Origin: Burhinus oedicnemus
Lineage: Eukaryota; Chordata; Aves; Charadriiformes; Burhinidae
Assembly (NCBI GenBank): GCA_008921705.1
Contig: VFFE01007128.1
Location: 3,120,249 to 3,184,248 of the forward strand
DNA length: 64,000 bases
Reading direction: 5' to 3'
The notes under the pieces were generated by a model, which had not been told where the DNA came from, did no database searches, and was given only the letters and a program-made list of their open reading frames with translations. Shown here piece by piece: positions 46,658-59,656 of this stretch. Positions within the stretch are counted from its first letter, which is position 1, and every line of letters starts with the position of its first letter. Position numbers and translations under genes: made by a program.

Positions 46658-49600
46658 GTGCTGATTTAACTGGCTAGCTGAACAGTTATTACAATTCTAT
46701 ACCAGAGCAGAAAGTAATCTTTTACCCTCTGACAGCGGTACATACCAAATTCTGAAAAAGTTGCAAGCTCCATACGAAACCTGGATAGAAAATACACCCA
46801 GTAGAAAAGTTTTCTACCAAACTTAGGAAATATTGGCTGCCAGCAAATATGAGAGTAAATGAATCACTCATGTTATATATGATATTGTAATAACTATTTT
46901 TGCAATCTCAGTCGACTAACAGCAGAACTAGAGGAACACCCCTGAAATCAGTAGTCTTTATTTACCTAAGTTCCCATCCTGATGTAGGAAAGATCATTCC
47001 ACTTTTATTCTTTTTGAAGATGTCATAGACTTTCTCATTATTCATGTAATTATGTATCTTCTGATTAACCTCTTAGCCATTTTTATTTGCAGAAACCAAC
47101 TGTATAATGAGCACAATACCAATAACTCAGATGCATGTTTTGTCATCTTTTATTTGTCACGTCCCTGCTTTTTCAGTAAGGAGAGGGTATGGTGCAATTT
47201 CCTTCTGTCATTTATGATTATGTATAAGATTTTCCCAGAGTCTTAAACTTTCCACTGTCAGCTTATAATGTTCATCCAAATTCCAAAGAATCTTGGCTAA
47301 TATCAACTCAGTATTGGGCAATTCACTGCTAAATCCCTGTCAAGGTCCTTATGGCAAGATGATTGTTGGGACACTTTGGCAAATTAAAAAAGGACTCCTT
47401 TTTTTTTCCTCCTTAATATCCAGCAATAGTTACTGGAGAAGTATTAAAAATGGAAGGAACATTTCTGGAGCTGTATTCTATTTTGACCCTAACCTTCATT
47501 TGTAGTTACATTAAATCTTCCTAGCTGAAGTAGAGTGTGTGTGTGTGTATATATATATATTGTACTTTCATTTAAAAAAATTAAATGAAGTTGTTCCTGT
47601 GGGAGAGCAATGTGACAGTTGACGTAGCACGGGCTTTGAGAAGTGGCACTTATCTAAGTGCTGCTGTAGGTAATTTTTTTCATGCCTCAGCCTGTATTCA
47701 ATTCTGAATGCCAACAGAATAGATGCTTTCAACAATTTAATAAGTGCAATAAATTCTAATATTTACAATGGCATTGTTTGATAGATAAACACTAAGCATT
47801 TTCAGTATTTGCACTTCATCCTAAAAAATTTTGCTGAGTGAGAGAATGTGGTGAATGACTGTGACTCTAGGTCTGCTTTTTTTCTGATGACCTGAGCAGG
47901 AAATGGCTGTATGAATTCTGTGGTGCTTTACCATGTTTTTTGACACTCTGGATCCACATGTGATTAAATGTTTGTGTTATGAACATACTTTCCTCTTTAT
48001 AAACATTTGCAAAAGATTATATTTAAGTAAAATGGGCTTTTGATAACAACTGAGATTCAAACTGTTCTCCAGGGATCACGTGCTGATGTGAGAAACTGCT
48101 TGGTATCATTATTAAAGGCATAATTCACAGCATCTGCTGGATGCTGTAGTTGATGTTTGAGAACCAGAAACCAGCCTGATGGACAGGCTGTGCAAGATTG
48201 CGGAAATTCAGAGGTGCCTCATGAATGCCTGCAGGGTGGATGTGAAGAAACCCAATGGGGTATTGACCTGGCACCAGTTAGCTGGGAAAGTGATTCAGGG
48301 ACAGCCTCAGTGGACTTCAGGTTAAGCCAGCTGAGTGCAGATGCTGAATACTTGGTGTGGTTTGGTGCTGTGTCTGAGCTAACAAGCCCTGTCAGCATGA
48401 CTGTGGGTAAGATTTTATAGCTATAACCTCTGCCCATGCAGTGAGCTTGGTGGAGTAGCCCTGGGGTAGTCACTGAACTGTTGACACTTGCCATTGTAGA
48501 CCATCCAAGTTAACTTTGCACTGCTCAGTGGGAGCTGAGGTTGATACATGCTCTGCTCTGCCTATGAGTGAGTTCATAGTTAAATTTGAGGAATGCATTC
48601 CTGCTGCTGTTCTAGCAAGCAAAGAATGCAAAAATATTTCCCTTCGATGATGAAGAACTTCAGAGAGGAAAGCAAGCAGTGGATGTAAAGTACATGTTAG
48701 TAACTTCCTCAAAGATGTCCTTTAACGCTCTTGACACATTTAATATATTGACAGATATTAAAGAATGTACCTTCAAAAGAAATGAGTGCCTGGCTTAATT
48801 TCTGTGATGCCGTTTTTCATCTACCCATCAGAAAGGGCATGCGTTTTAGGGACAGACTCAGAAATTCTGATACTTAGATGATGGCAAATTCCCAGCTTTT
48901 GATAAAGCTGTCAGTTGTCTGCTTCAGGTATCTAGAAATACTTTCAAGGGGCAAGACATCAAAGATAATTTTATGCTTGCTCTTTGCCAAAGGCTCAGTA
49001 TTCCTAAACAAACTGCAGAGTGCACATACCCTGCAGAAAACTAGTGAATGCAGGTAGTAATTAAGCTGCTTATTTAAAATAGTGTTCTGAAGGTGAGAAA
49101 GAAGTTTGGACACCACTCACAGGATGACATGTGCAATACCAGATCCCAGAACAAACATCTGTCAAATGCAAGTGGCACAGTTCTTTACCGAAATATTTCT
49201 CTTATATCTTAAAATGATAGTATCTGTTCTTTTTATTTCTAAGTTTATATATAATCCTCTACTCTTCACTGCCTGTACAATTCTCTGTAGCAATCTATCC
49301 ATTTTTGTAGCCAATAGCAATAGCTTCTGCCTAGATAATCAGAAATGTTTAAATAACAGAATGCTATACAACAAATACACCTTTGTAGTGTTTTCATAAA
49401 CTGGCTGGTTACTTAATGAGGAATAATACTAACACACAAGCATGAACTCTATCTAACTTTGCAATCCAAACCTATAGAAAGCCATTCTGGATTATCCCCA
49501 TGGTTTTATCTCATCTGCTGTTCTCTCTTAAACTGCAGAATTATACCAAACCCTTCTCTGGAAGATGCAGGAAAATGTTTGGTGAAGTTAACATATAACG

Positions 49601-52600
49601 AGCGGTATTTTAGCGGTAGATAAAATCCATAAAGTAGATCGAAAAGAATGTCTATGTGACACAATGGCATCATATGTTGGATACGCTCGCACTACATTCA
49701 AACTGGTGTATCCTGCATTGAATAATGCTGTATTATGTAGGACTATAAACATTATAGCCTGTTTCTGTACACTTGTAATTAGCTAGAATAAAGCATTTTG
49801 CTGCCCTTGGGTAATGAGATAGCTCCAGCACACCCACCTGGCATTGCACTGCATTTTAGGAACACCCTGGTTTTTTTCAGCATGTGCACTACAATGTGAC
49901 TCTGGAATGAATTCTATTAAAAGAAAGAAACAAAAAGAATTATGAGAGCGTGCATCAGAGATGGGATAATTATGTTGCAGAATATCAATTAAATTAAAAA
50001 CAAAAGTAATGCAGAAGTTATTTCATTGTTGTTGTCAGCCCTCTCCTAACTCACACCATGGTGACGGAATGGCAGGAGGAAATGTCCAGAGATTTCTAAG
50101 TCTCAAACTGTGGCTGCACTGCCCTAGGTATTCCTTCCATCTTTTCTAAGATTTGGCCTATGAGGAAATGGAGTTTATTTCCTGCTTTTACAATTTTTGA
50201 ATCACCTGGGAAGTAGTGTCTGTTTTAAATAATCTTTTCTGATTTGGGGTGAAGGGTTGACAGTTGTCCTAGCCAAGCCACAGCACGTACAGATTGTGAT
50301 AATGTGCGTTTTGTTCATTTTATTGATCTCAGCTACCTGACATAAATGCTGGAATTATTTAAGAAAATACTTGTCTTATCAGTGTTTTGCTCAATGCCCC
50401 ATTTATCCTTCATTATGTTTCCTGGATCATAACTTACGTTATGAAGAAGGTGGCAAACTTGGTCAGAAAACGCTTACTTTGCCGCAGCAAGAGTGCCTAG
50501 GGTACTGTTCTTTGCAAAGATTTATTACAAAATATAAAAGAAGAGAACAGCATAAGTCAAACAGGCAGGTGATGGTGTTAGAAGGCTGCAGCGCAGGACT
50601 TTGACAGGCAAGTACAGTTACAGGACAAAGGGAAAAAAAAGTCAAGACAGAATCAGGAAGAGGGAAAGAATTGACGTTAATCCAAAAGTGTTAGCAGTGC
50701 ATAGCACTCCCCAGGAGTCACTGGGTTTAGGCAGAAGGAAATTTGCATTTTACAAAGCAGCTGATGTCATTCTAAAATGAATTATTAATTTTGTTTGTCT
50801 TCCATTTCAGGGTTATATGGAAATAGGAGAATATTTAAAAGAATCTAGCAGCTGAGAAATTTCAGCAGCTCTGTATGATTGTATGGTTTGACTTTTTAAT
50901 TTTTTTTTCCTTAAGAGAATTTCAGGTTACATGTAACTAATGAGCATCTATAAATTGACATAGTATAGCAAAATTCAAGCATGGAGGGCAGGTAGGAACT
51001 GTGGATTACGAATCTTACTGTTACAGAGGAAATACTGCATATTGTTAGCATTGCCGTATTTATTTATTGTGAAGGAATCAGACTCACATCTACTCCTGAG
51101 GACACTGGAGAAAGGTCTGCACTCCCCTTCCAACCACAGGTGAATGCCTAAGGCACTTCACTATAGGATCACCGAGCTTCCCATGCTCTCCTTCTCTTGC
51201 AGTGAATCCTTAATTCTTACCTACAGAGTGAAATAACTGCAGCAGGCAAAACCGGGAGTGCCCAGTCAGCCCAGAATATAAATAAGCATCATTTTTGCAT
51301 TGCTTTTCTGCAAACTATATTGGATTATAATGAGCCATGAAATACGAATCTGAGTTTGCATTTTCCAAAGTTCTTGGTTATTCACTTCAGAGAGTGCAGT
51401 AATGATCACAAAAGGTTGTGTTCATTTTAGGAACATTCTGCAAAGCAAATGATACATTCTGGTGGCCTTTAGTGTGACAAGGTGGGGTGTAAGCAGAGAG
51501 GGGAATTCTGCCCCCCTGTTGTTGCAACATTCCTACCTTAAGTATTAGTTTAAAGGTCTTCTGATTACTAGCGTCTACTGCCAGAAACAAAAGGAATAAG
51601 AAGCACACAGCTGGATTAATACCCCTTATAGGAAGTTTCAAGATGGTCATGAAATTTCTTTATTAATATAGACGCAAGCAGAATCATAAGCATTCCAGCA
51701 AGCGCGAGATAGTAGCCACAAAAATGTAGTTTTGCACCATCAGTCGTGCCTACAGTGCCACTGCCTGTGGCATGGAACAAATTCTTTTCTTATTTCTCTG
51801 CCTGTGAAATGCACTGGCCTACAGTTTGCAAACCTGCTTCAGGCATATACCACCTGTGCATAGACACACAGACTGAAATAGCTTGAGAATTGTGTAAAGA
51901 ATTGCAGAATTTATTTGTTAGTATTACTGCTCCTTTTAAAACAGGCTTAAATGTTGAAGGAACTATTTCTGTCAACATAATTATCACGGTGAACTGGGCA
52001 TGCGACATCCTTTACAGAAATGGACCCACTGAGCTTATAAAAGAAAATCATGTGGCATATGTGGTTTGAAATATCCAAAGAGCCTATTTCTTGCCGAAGA
52101 AAGATTCAAATAAAAGACCAACTGCAAAAGAGCATTAGGAGTGGCTGCATGGGTTTCTGGGAAGACTATTAGCTTGTCAAATTCATTCTCTTCCTTTTCC
52201 CATGTCCTCTTAATCTTGGTGCCTTTTATTCTCTGTTCTCTTTAATTCCCTTCAAGTTCAGTGAATTTTGTTTAAGTAAAGATCATGGGATATGAGTTTT
52301 CCTATGCTACATTTTGTTTGGTGTGAAAGGTGTACTTCAGAAACCTTTACAGAGAGAATAAAAAACCCCACCAGCATGCGTCTCAGCAGCTGAAACAAAA
52401 GCCATTCCTTTGTTGTCCCCTTTTCCACATGGATTTTCTTTGTAAAAATGTTTGGTGAGAAAATGTGGCTTTCCAAACCTTAAAATAATAAAGAATTTTT
52501 CTGCATTTTGTCCATCTCGGAAAAAAAGAGCACAGCTTTGCCCTAGCTTCTCTGGTTATACTCTCTTGGAGTAGGGGATCCTGGTTTCTAGTCCGTAGCA

Positions 52601-53595
52601 AGAGATATAATCATATTACTAATTATACCATCAGCGCTGGGTGGATAAAAACGAAAATATTCTTTGAGCAGGAAAAAGGCTCTTGTTATTTGTCACTAAA
52701 CCAAGTGAAAATATTTGCTGAACTGTAAGAGAAAATCCTGTTGCAGTCTAATGAAACAATTTTGCAACTTTGACTGTATTACAGCTTTTTGCTCTCTATT
52801 GGACAGCTTCCTCTGCCTTCATGTGAATAAGAGTACAAAAGACTTTTCTTTTCCAGTGGTTTCAGTTTTTCAGCATGATCCATTTTTTAGTTTATTCTTC
52901 TGTTGTCTATAGAAAGCAATTAGGTCACTATACTTCTCAGAGCTTTACCAGTTACAGAAGCATGTGTAGGTTAATTGATTAATCGTTAGCACTCCTTATT
53001 ATCCTTATCATTTTCTAAACTGGAATGAAATGAATTGGAATAGAAGGAATTCCATTCCTTAGTCCTGAAGGCTGAACTGGCACAGGCCACGGAGACAGGG
53101 CTTAGGCATGGTGAGTCTCTGTTCCTCTCTCCAGGGAGGATTTCTTCGGTTCTATTCTGCTCTTCACTAACTGACTTTGATAACATCTACTCTACACCCT
53201 CAATTAAACAACAGAAGTTGAACTACTTTGTAGAGAAATAAACCTCTAACTGAAATTCCTCATTGTAACTCAGTTTGAACTCTAAACTCAAAGCAAGCTG
53301 AGAGTGAATTATGCATGTGGTGGGATGATCAAGGGAGCGGGGTTTTAATAACACACATAGCACACTTAACTCTTTTTTGGGATTTGTATAAGAAATACAC
53401 TTTTCTATATTTACCGCCCCTCCACCCTCCAGTAAAATGCAAAGTGGATGTAATGAAAAACATCCACTTACCTCATTTCTATGCAGCTTTTTATTAACGA
53501 GTAGGTGCTGAAGCAGGGCACTGCCATAAGGCAGTGATTTTCTGGCACTGAGCTCATGTTCATGCAGAGACTTTCACATGCAGGTGAAAGGAGTC
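46658..53595. other. Unique noncoding DNA, no gene seen
   Basis: No exon could be recognised. An 87-codon plus-strand frame (48157-48420) overlaps a 91-codon minus-strand frame (48219-48494); neither resembles a family. A GT/AT microsatellite lies at 47535-47560. A GGAAT-rich patch with hairpin AAGGAAT-TCC-ATTCCTT lies near 53022-53062. Confidence 0.6.
47535..47560. repeat. (GT)n(AT)n compound microsatellite
   Basis: About eight GT units are followed directly by about five AT units. This is a likely polymorphic locus. Confidence 0.95.
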
Positions 53596-53839
53596 TGTCG
53601 TGGTTTGGGCCAAATTGGCCCAATCCGGTGGAACGACAGATGCTCTCTCTCTCCTGCTCCGCTTGGGAGGCAAGAAAGAGAGAGAAAAAGAGACTTAAGA
53701 GTTTAGAAGGATCTAAACTACTTTAATGAAATATTGATAATAAAATAATAAAAAGAAAAATAATGAAATATATACAAAACCGTATCAAGCTCCCAGGATG
53801 ACAATCACGTCACCAGCAGGTGCTGGGGAAGTCCCAGAC
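53596..53839 (-). mobile_element. ERV LTR, second family, truncated by an assembly gap
   Basis: It begins at TGTCGTGGTTTGG (53596). On the minus strand this is the 3' end of the LTR. It shows A/T-rich poly-A-signal territory (AAAATAATAAAAAG and ACTTTAATGAAATATTGAT on the plus strand), then CAGGATGACAATCACGTCAC and a CCAGCAGGTGCTGGGGAAGT block typical of an avian LTR family. No primer-binding site lies outside the 53596 end, so it is a solo LTR or a 3' LTR. The other end is lost in the gap. A nested palindrome occupies its first 43 bp (see findings). No viral gene is visible. Confidence 0.75.
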
Positions 53840-53859
53840 NNNNNNNNNNNNNNNNNNNN
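53840..53859. other. Assembly gap (20 N) adjoining an LTR
   Basis: Twenty Ns follow the LTR directly. The right side begins CCTTAAGGTGT followed by an A-run. The missing sequence may include the rest of the LTR or a longer retroviral insertion. Confidence 0.99.
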
Positions 53860-56800
53860 CCTTAAGGTGTAAAAAAAAAAAAAAAAAGACAACATCAACC
53901 TAGTTTCTTTTGTACCAGTTCATTCAATGCCCAGGTATATTCAAACTTTGCTTTAGATGAATAGGACTCTTTTCCTTGAATACTTGTAGCCTATTTATCA
54001 GAAACAAAGAGAGTGAAAAAGGAAGATTGGAGACCTGTTAATAGCTTCTGAAAATCAGTGACTAAAGGAAGTATGATGAGGATATTGATTTTCTTCCCTT
54101 TTATTTTTTTAATGAGACCGAACAACATTCTTATAGTGACATTGATGAAGTCACCTGTAAGTGAGAATTTAAAATATATTCAGAATGAGAAGCCTGTTGA
54201 GCATTTTGGCTACAGCAATTATAGGGAACAAAGTGTTTTACCTAATATTGGCAGATTCCTAAATTCTTTTTGTTCTGTCAAATAAAAAAGGGTCATATCT
54301 CATTACAATTGGCTTTTAATGTATTGTGCAAAAAAAAAAGTCACAGAACTAAATAGATTAAGAGAGTACTATTCAGAGCAAAGATATGAGCAGCTGAATG
54401 GGACAGAACTAAAATGTTGGAATCTTCATACACACGCAGAGAAGATACAGTTTCACGTCTTAGGCTTTGCCTGAGTTCTCAGTTAAAGCACTATTAACAC
54501 CAATTGTTACTTCTGCTGACACTGGCTGTGGCAGAACAGTTTAGGCCTTTATCTGTAAATATTTGATTTTTCTACTGGCTGTAGACTTCATCACATTGGC
54601 AAAGCTGCCATTTATCTCAGAAAAACATAAACTGAATTGTGTTTGCATTTCCCTGAAGATATGTGTTGGATGTCCAAAATCAGCATTGGAGAAGCAGGTC
54701 TAATTTCCAGTAGCTGGTCCTTTTGACTGTCTACTACTTCTCTGTCAAATGAAAATCTACCCATTGTTTCAGTTACATACTTATTATTTCCAACTTCAGT
54801 CTTATGAGAGATAAAACTTCATAGTTTATTTTCTGCCACCCTAAGATACAAGTCTCTACTTTCCATTTGAGCTCAGTTTCTCTAGAATAGAATTCTTCTA
54901 TTCAGTTCTTTTTGTCCTATTTTTACAAACATTGCATAATAGTTTCTTCAGAAATCCCAAATAATGAGCTGTGCAGAACAAAAAGGATCCCGGAACTCTT
55001 TGCAAATGTCTTCTAGAAAGCGCTGCATAGCATCCATTTCATTGTCTCCATCTCTGCCACTTCCTTTCCTGCAGCACCAGAAGAGGTTAAAGGATTTGAC
55101 TTAGTGGTCAGATCTTCATGGATTTCATAGCGACACAGGAATCCTATGGGGATGTAATTCCTTTATCTGGATTTTTTCTTACCTTTCCATATTTTTGGTG
55201 GATGGAATAATTAATTGTAAAGCGGTGTTTTGTGTGTCATGAAATACAACTGCTGATGACAGAAGAATCCATCTTTCAAAAGACCCTTGTCTTAAAAATT
55301 CTTGGAAACTGCAAAAATGTGTTTTCAGAAAGATACTATTTATATTATGATTTGCTTAGGTATTGCCAATACAACAATGTGGAACGTAAAATCTAACTAA
55401 AATTAGTTAAATAAGAAACTTAAGTAGGTTGTTTTGATTCCTGAGGTGTCTCAATCAGCTATTTGAAGTTGGTGTGCATACTTCCAACTGAACAAAATTT
55501 GCTGCATGGTACTTGTCTTTTGTGTCAGTGGAAAGAAGTGGTGACTTCTCAATTTTGAGTATTGTCTGTGTTAATGTGACATTTTCATATGAATGAAGTT
55601 TCAGAACATGGGATGTGCATACTCCAAGCTTAATTCAGAAACACAGTGAGAACAGATATTTGGTTGCATTTTAAGTATAGTTTGGATTGACTGTAGTTGA
55701 AGCAAATACAGAGAAGATAGCATTACAAATGAATGGTATAGCAGGAAAATCTCACTTGACTTAATAACTTGTAATTTCATTTAATCAGTATTAACAGGCC
55801 TCTTAAAATACACATACTGACATTTAGAAAAATATTCTCAATTTTTTGCTAAATCATGCTGTTTGACAGGAGCTAAGTTTTGATACTGCTCTGGAAAATA
55901 TTCCATTGGAATTGGTCAGTTTGTAGAGAAAAGCAACATTCAGTGTGAGTAAACATACCATAATATGTGTGTTTAACACCTATAAGGGATATTTGAAATG
56001 GTATATGAATTGAAAAGTAACATAGTCTGTGATACACTGACAATTTTATTTCACATACATTTTTGAAGTAAATGTAGTTTTTCCTGTTGCAGTCTCAAGT
56101 ATTAAGATTTATTACATATTTGATACACGGGTCACAAGATACTAGTTAATTCTGAAAAGGGTGAAAAGCTTTGGCTCCCCCTCACCCCCATACTGCCTGC
56201 AATCAGATTCCTGTTGGTAAGCACCAGATCAGTTCATATGAAAGGCAAACTGCTATCAACCTCTAGTTGTCACAAAAACAAGTAAGCAAATGACTCGTAT
56301 ATATAAAAGTAAAAAATGCTTTGCATAATAATATTTCCTATGATGTTTGACAGGAAGTGAATAACCCCAACAGGTATTTCTAAGCTCACCTGATCACAGC
56401 ATGCAGACAACAAATGTCAGCAAAAATGGGATGCTATACTATTTTTGTTCCTGACTTGAGGAAATATAGCTGTATTTAATCAAATTCTGCATTCTGACTC
56501 TTTCTGTGTGAGCTTGAATAAATTTTCAAATCATGACATTGACAAAACTTATTATACATTTTCCAAAATCATAGTCCCCCTGCAAATTAATTAAAGTTTC
56601 TATTTGCCCTTAAAATAGATGGAGCAATTAAATTTTATTCTTTGCTTCTAATTTCTACAGCACTTACATTTTTCTCAAAGAAATTTTTGCAGATTTGCTT
56701 GCTGCAAAATTTCTCAATTTGAAGCTTACAGAAAATACATAAAGATTTGCTTTATATTCAAATGATGTAAATGTTTAATCAGATATTATGCTGAATAACC

Positions 56801-58552
56801 TTTGTGTGGTGATAAGTGTTAATTTACTACACAAACCTATCTTGAAAGTGTTTGAGTAAACCAAAATTCTGATTGTAAATAAATGTAAATTTTAAATAGT
56901 CACTTTGTTGTTTCCTTGGTGACCTGATACCAATCTTACACCCAGCACCGCGTATTTACCATCTCCATTCCAAAACATAATGTAAAGAATACTAATTGCA
57001 TCCTTGCTGTGTTTGATCCTGTAAATTCCTGTTTATATTAGCATTGTATGGGAAGAAATGAGCAACAACAAAACCACATTAACCTAGGAGGAATTAACCC
57101 TAGTTCAAATCATTCTCGGGCATTGGAGGAGGTTTGCTTAGGATTTTTCATTGGTTTCCCCTGGTGGCCTTGCTGGGGAATTTTCAGTATTGAAGACATT
57201 TAAAAATATCTATGTATTTGAAGGATCTAGAGAGAAATTTAAAAGGTGACTGTTTGTCTTAATAAATTCAGTAACAAGCTAAACTGTCCCCTTTAAAAAA
57301 AGGCAGAAATTTGTATAAGCAAAAATTTCTAATATTTCCTTGCTTGATCTTTCACTTGTCTAATTCTTGTAGGTCACTTTATTTGTATCCGCTTTGCACC
57401 AGCAGAAGAGCAATAACCTTGATAACCAACCAGCAAACTCAGACTAAGTGGCCCATAATTAAGTGATCACCAATAAGTAATGTTAATGGTGATAAACCAA
57501 TTGGACTGTTTGTGGTGCTACCTTAGTGGCAAATACATTGTCACATATCAACAGTTGTTTAAAGGGCAGGCAATGGTTTGGAGTTTGCAATTTTCCCACC
57601 TGTGCATATTGTGTTCTATATTTTGGTGGTTTGTAACAGTGTAACCTGCACTATTTATATCTGTGTGTATGTTAGGGCAACCCATAAGATTCTTCAGAGC
57701 TAAAGAAGAGCTAACCATAGATGAGAGCTTGGGAGAAAAATGTAACCTATGTTATACCTAACCATTTCTGTAATGGTATTTTTAGTTATAATAGCTGTGG
57801 AGGGGATTCACTTTTCTTTGAATCCAAGAGAAGCCGGTATGTGATGAACAACTCAGGCTGTATTTTTGGGTGTTATGGTGCAGCTTCATCCTCATTGTTC
57901 ATCTGTCCTGCTGTGAGCTGCTAATTACATTACTTAAGTATCAAACAGCAATTTTCATCTGCACTGTTTCTCCATCAGTAAGTTGTATATCACGCATGTC
58001 TCGCTACTCTTCACAGAAGCTGGCATTTAATTTTTCACTGGGTAGACAATGGAGTCAGATTCTATGATATCTATATGGCTTCATCTCTATTTTTAAGTCA
58101 CTTCCATAGAAATGGACTGTTAGATTGTCACACACTGTTGACAGTGCAATGGGATGGCATGATAACACATAAATATCATAGATCTTCTAACATTTATCTG
58201 GACTATTTTTTAAAGATTGCAATTGCCATTAATTTTTACCAGAATTTTTATGCAAGATGCTTGCTGTGATACTCAGTTTTGTTCAAATAATTTTCAGGGG
58301 GAGATAGTAGAGTGTTGGAATCATATTGATAATGTAGCTTTTTTTTTTTTTACCTACTTTTGCACTACTGAACAAGTAGCGGCTTTTTTAATTACAAAAC
58401 AAATGTCTGAAAAAAAAGAGTTCTTCAGAATATTAAAATCTTTATATGCAAACAAAGATAATTCTTTGGCAATTTAAAATCTTCTATTTAAAACTCTTCT
58501 GTCATCAGAACCCAAGTAGATTCAATATCATGAGGTCAGTCACATAGCACAA
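53860..58552. other. Unique noncoding DNA, conserved-element-like near its end
   Basis: No exon is recognised. An A-run (about 53871-53886) follows the gap. The segments 56580-56930 and 57040-57600 have homeobox, SOX and RFX-like words and look more like conserved noncoding DNA than the surroundings. A CTCF-like word lies at 57154-57167 (minus). A T-run occurs near 58340. Confidence 0.55.
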
Positions 58553-59656
58553 ATGTATTGGAGAAACTGGCTGCTCATGGCTTGGATGTGGGTATATTCT
58601 TCACTGGGTGAAAACCTGGCTGGATGGCCAGGCCCAAAGAGTGGTGGTGAATGGAGTTAAATTCAGTTGGTGGCCAGTCACAAGTGGTGCTCCCCAGGGC
58701 TCGGTATTGGGGCCTGTTCTCTTTAATATCTTCATCAATGACCTGGATGAGGGGATCAAGTGCACCCTCAATAAGTTTGCAGATGACACCAAGCTGGGCA
58801 GGAGTGTGGACCTGCTTGAGGGTAGGAAGGCTCTACAGAGCGATCTGGACAGGCTGGATCGATGGGCTGAGGCCAACTGCATGAGGTTCAACAAGGCCAA
58901 GTGCTGAGTCCAGCTGTTGGGTCACAACAACCCCTTGTGGTGCTACAGGCTTGGGGAAGAGTAGCTGGAAAGTGGCCTGGCAGAAAAGGACCTGGGTCTA
59001 TTGGTTGACAGCCAGCTGAATATGAGCCAGCAGTGTGCCCAGGTGGCCAAGAAGGCCAACAGCATCCTGGCCTGTATCAGAAATAGTGTGGCCAGCAGGA
59101 CTAGGGAAGTGATCATCCCCCTGTACTCAGCACTGGTGAGGCCGCATCTCAAATACTGTGTTCAGTTTTGGTCCCCTCACTACAAGAAAGACATTAAGGT
59201 GCTGGAGAGAGTCCAGAGAAGGGCAACAATGCTGGTGAGGGGTCTAGAGCACAAGTCTTATGAGGAGTGGCTGAGGGAACTGGGGTTGTTTAGCCTGGAG
59301 AAGAGGAGGCTGAGGGGAGACCTTATTGTTCTCTACGACTACCTGAGAGGAGGGTCTAGAGAGGTGGGGGTTGGTCTGTCCTCCCAAGTAACAAGCAATA
59401 GGACAAGAGGAAATGGCCTCAAGTTGCCCCAGGGAAGGTTTAGATTGGATAGCGGGAAAAATTTCTTCACAGAAAGGGTTATCAAACATTGGAACAAGGT
59501 GCCCAGGGAAGTGGTGGAATTGCCATCCCTGGAAGTATTTAAAAGATGGATAGACGTGGTTTAGTGGTGGATTTGGCAGTGTTAGGTTAAGGCTTGGACT
59601 CAATGATCTTAAAGGTTCCTTCCAACCTGGGTGATTCTATGATTTTATGATTCTAT
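58553..59656 (+). mobile_element. CR1 LINE, longest copy in the window (copy G)
   Basis: About 1.1 kb of CR1 begins within the RT domain (GAGAAACTGGCTGCTCATGG) and runs through the ORF2 end and 3' UTR to three ATTCTATG-like units ending at 59656. It shares the GGCAGTGTTAGGTTAAGGC tail with copies A and F. It is 5'-truncated, as most CR1 copies are. An indel near 58585-58600 seems to shift the frame at its extreme 5' end. Confidence 0.96.
58608..59564 (+). pseudogene. CR1 ORF2 reverse transcriptase, C-terminal half, two in-frame stops
   Basis: This encodes the second part of the CR1 reverse transcriptase and its C-terminal tail. The RT block [18 protein letters not shown] starts with codons at 58692-58700. 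The catalytic FADD motif lies at 58776-58787. The tail follows: [56 protein letters not shown] and [10 protein letters not shown]. The whole 319-codon stretch stays in one frame with no indel, broken only by TGA (58905-58907) and TAG (58962-58964). The TAG is one transition from the TGG normal for the family. The end lacks about 15 bp, so the LRDMV-type C-terminus seen in copy A is missing. No endonuclease is present. It is inactive. Confidence 0.93.

Noticed and set aside
51120..51145. CCCCTTCCAACCACAGG as a CR1 3' end
   Set aside because: The flanks lack the CR1 terminal octamers and the preceding GATCTT block.
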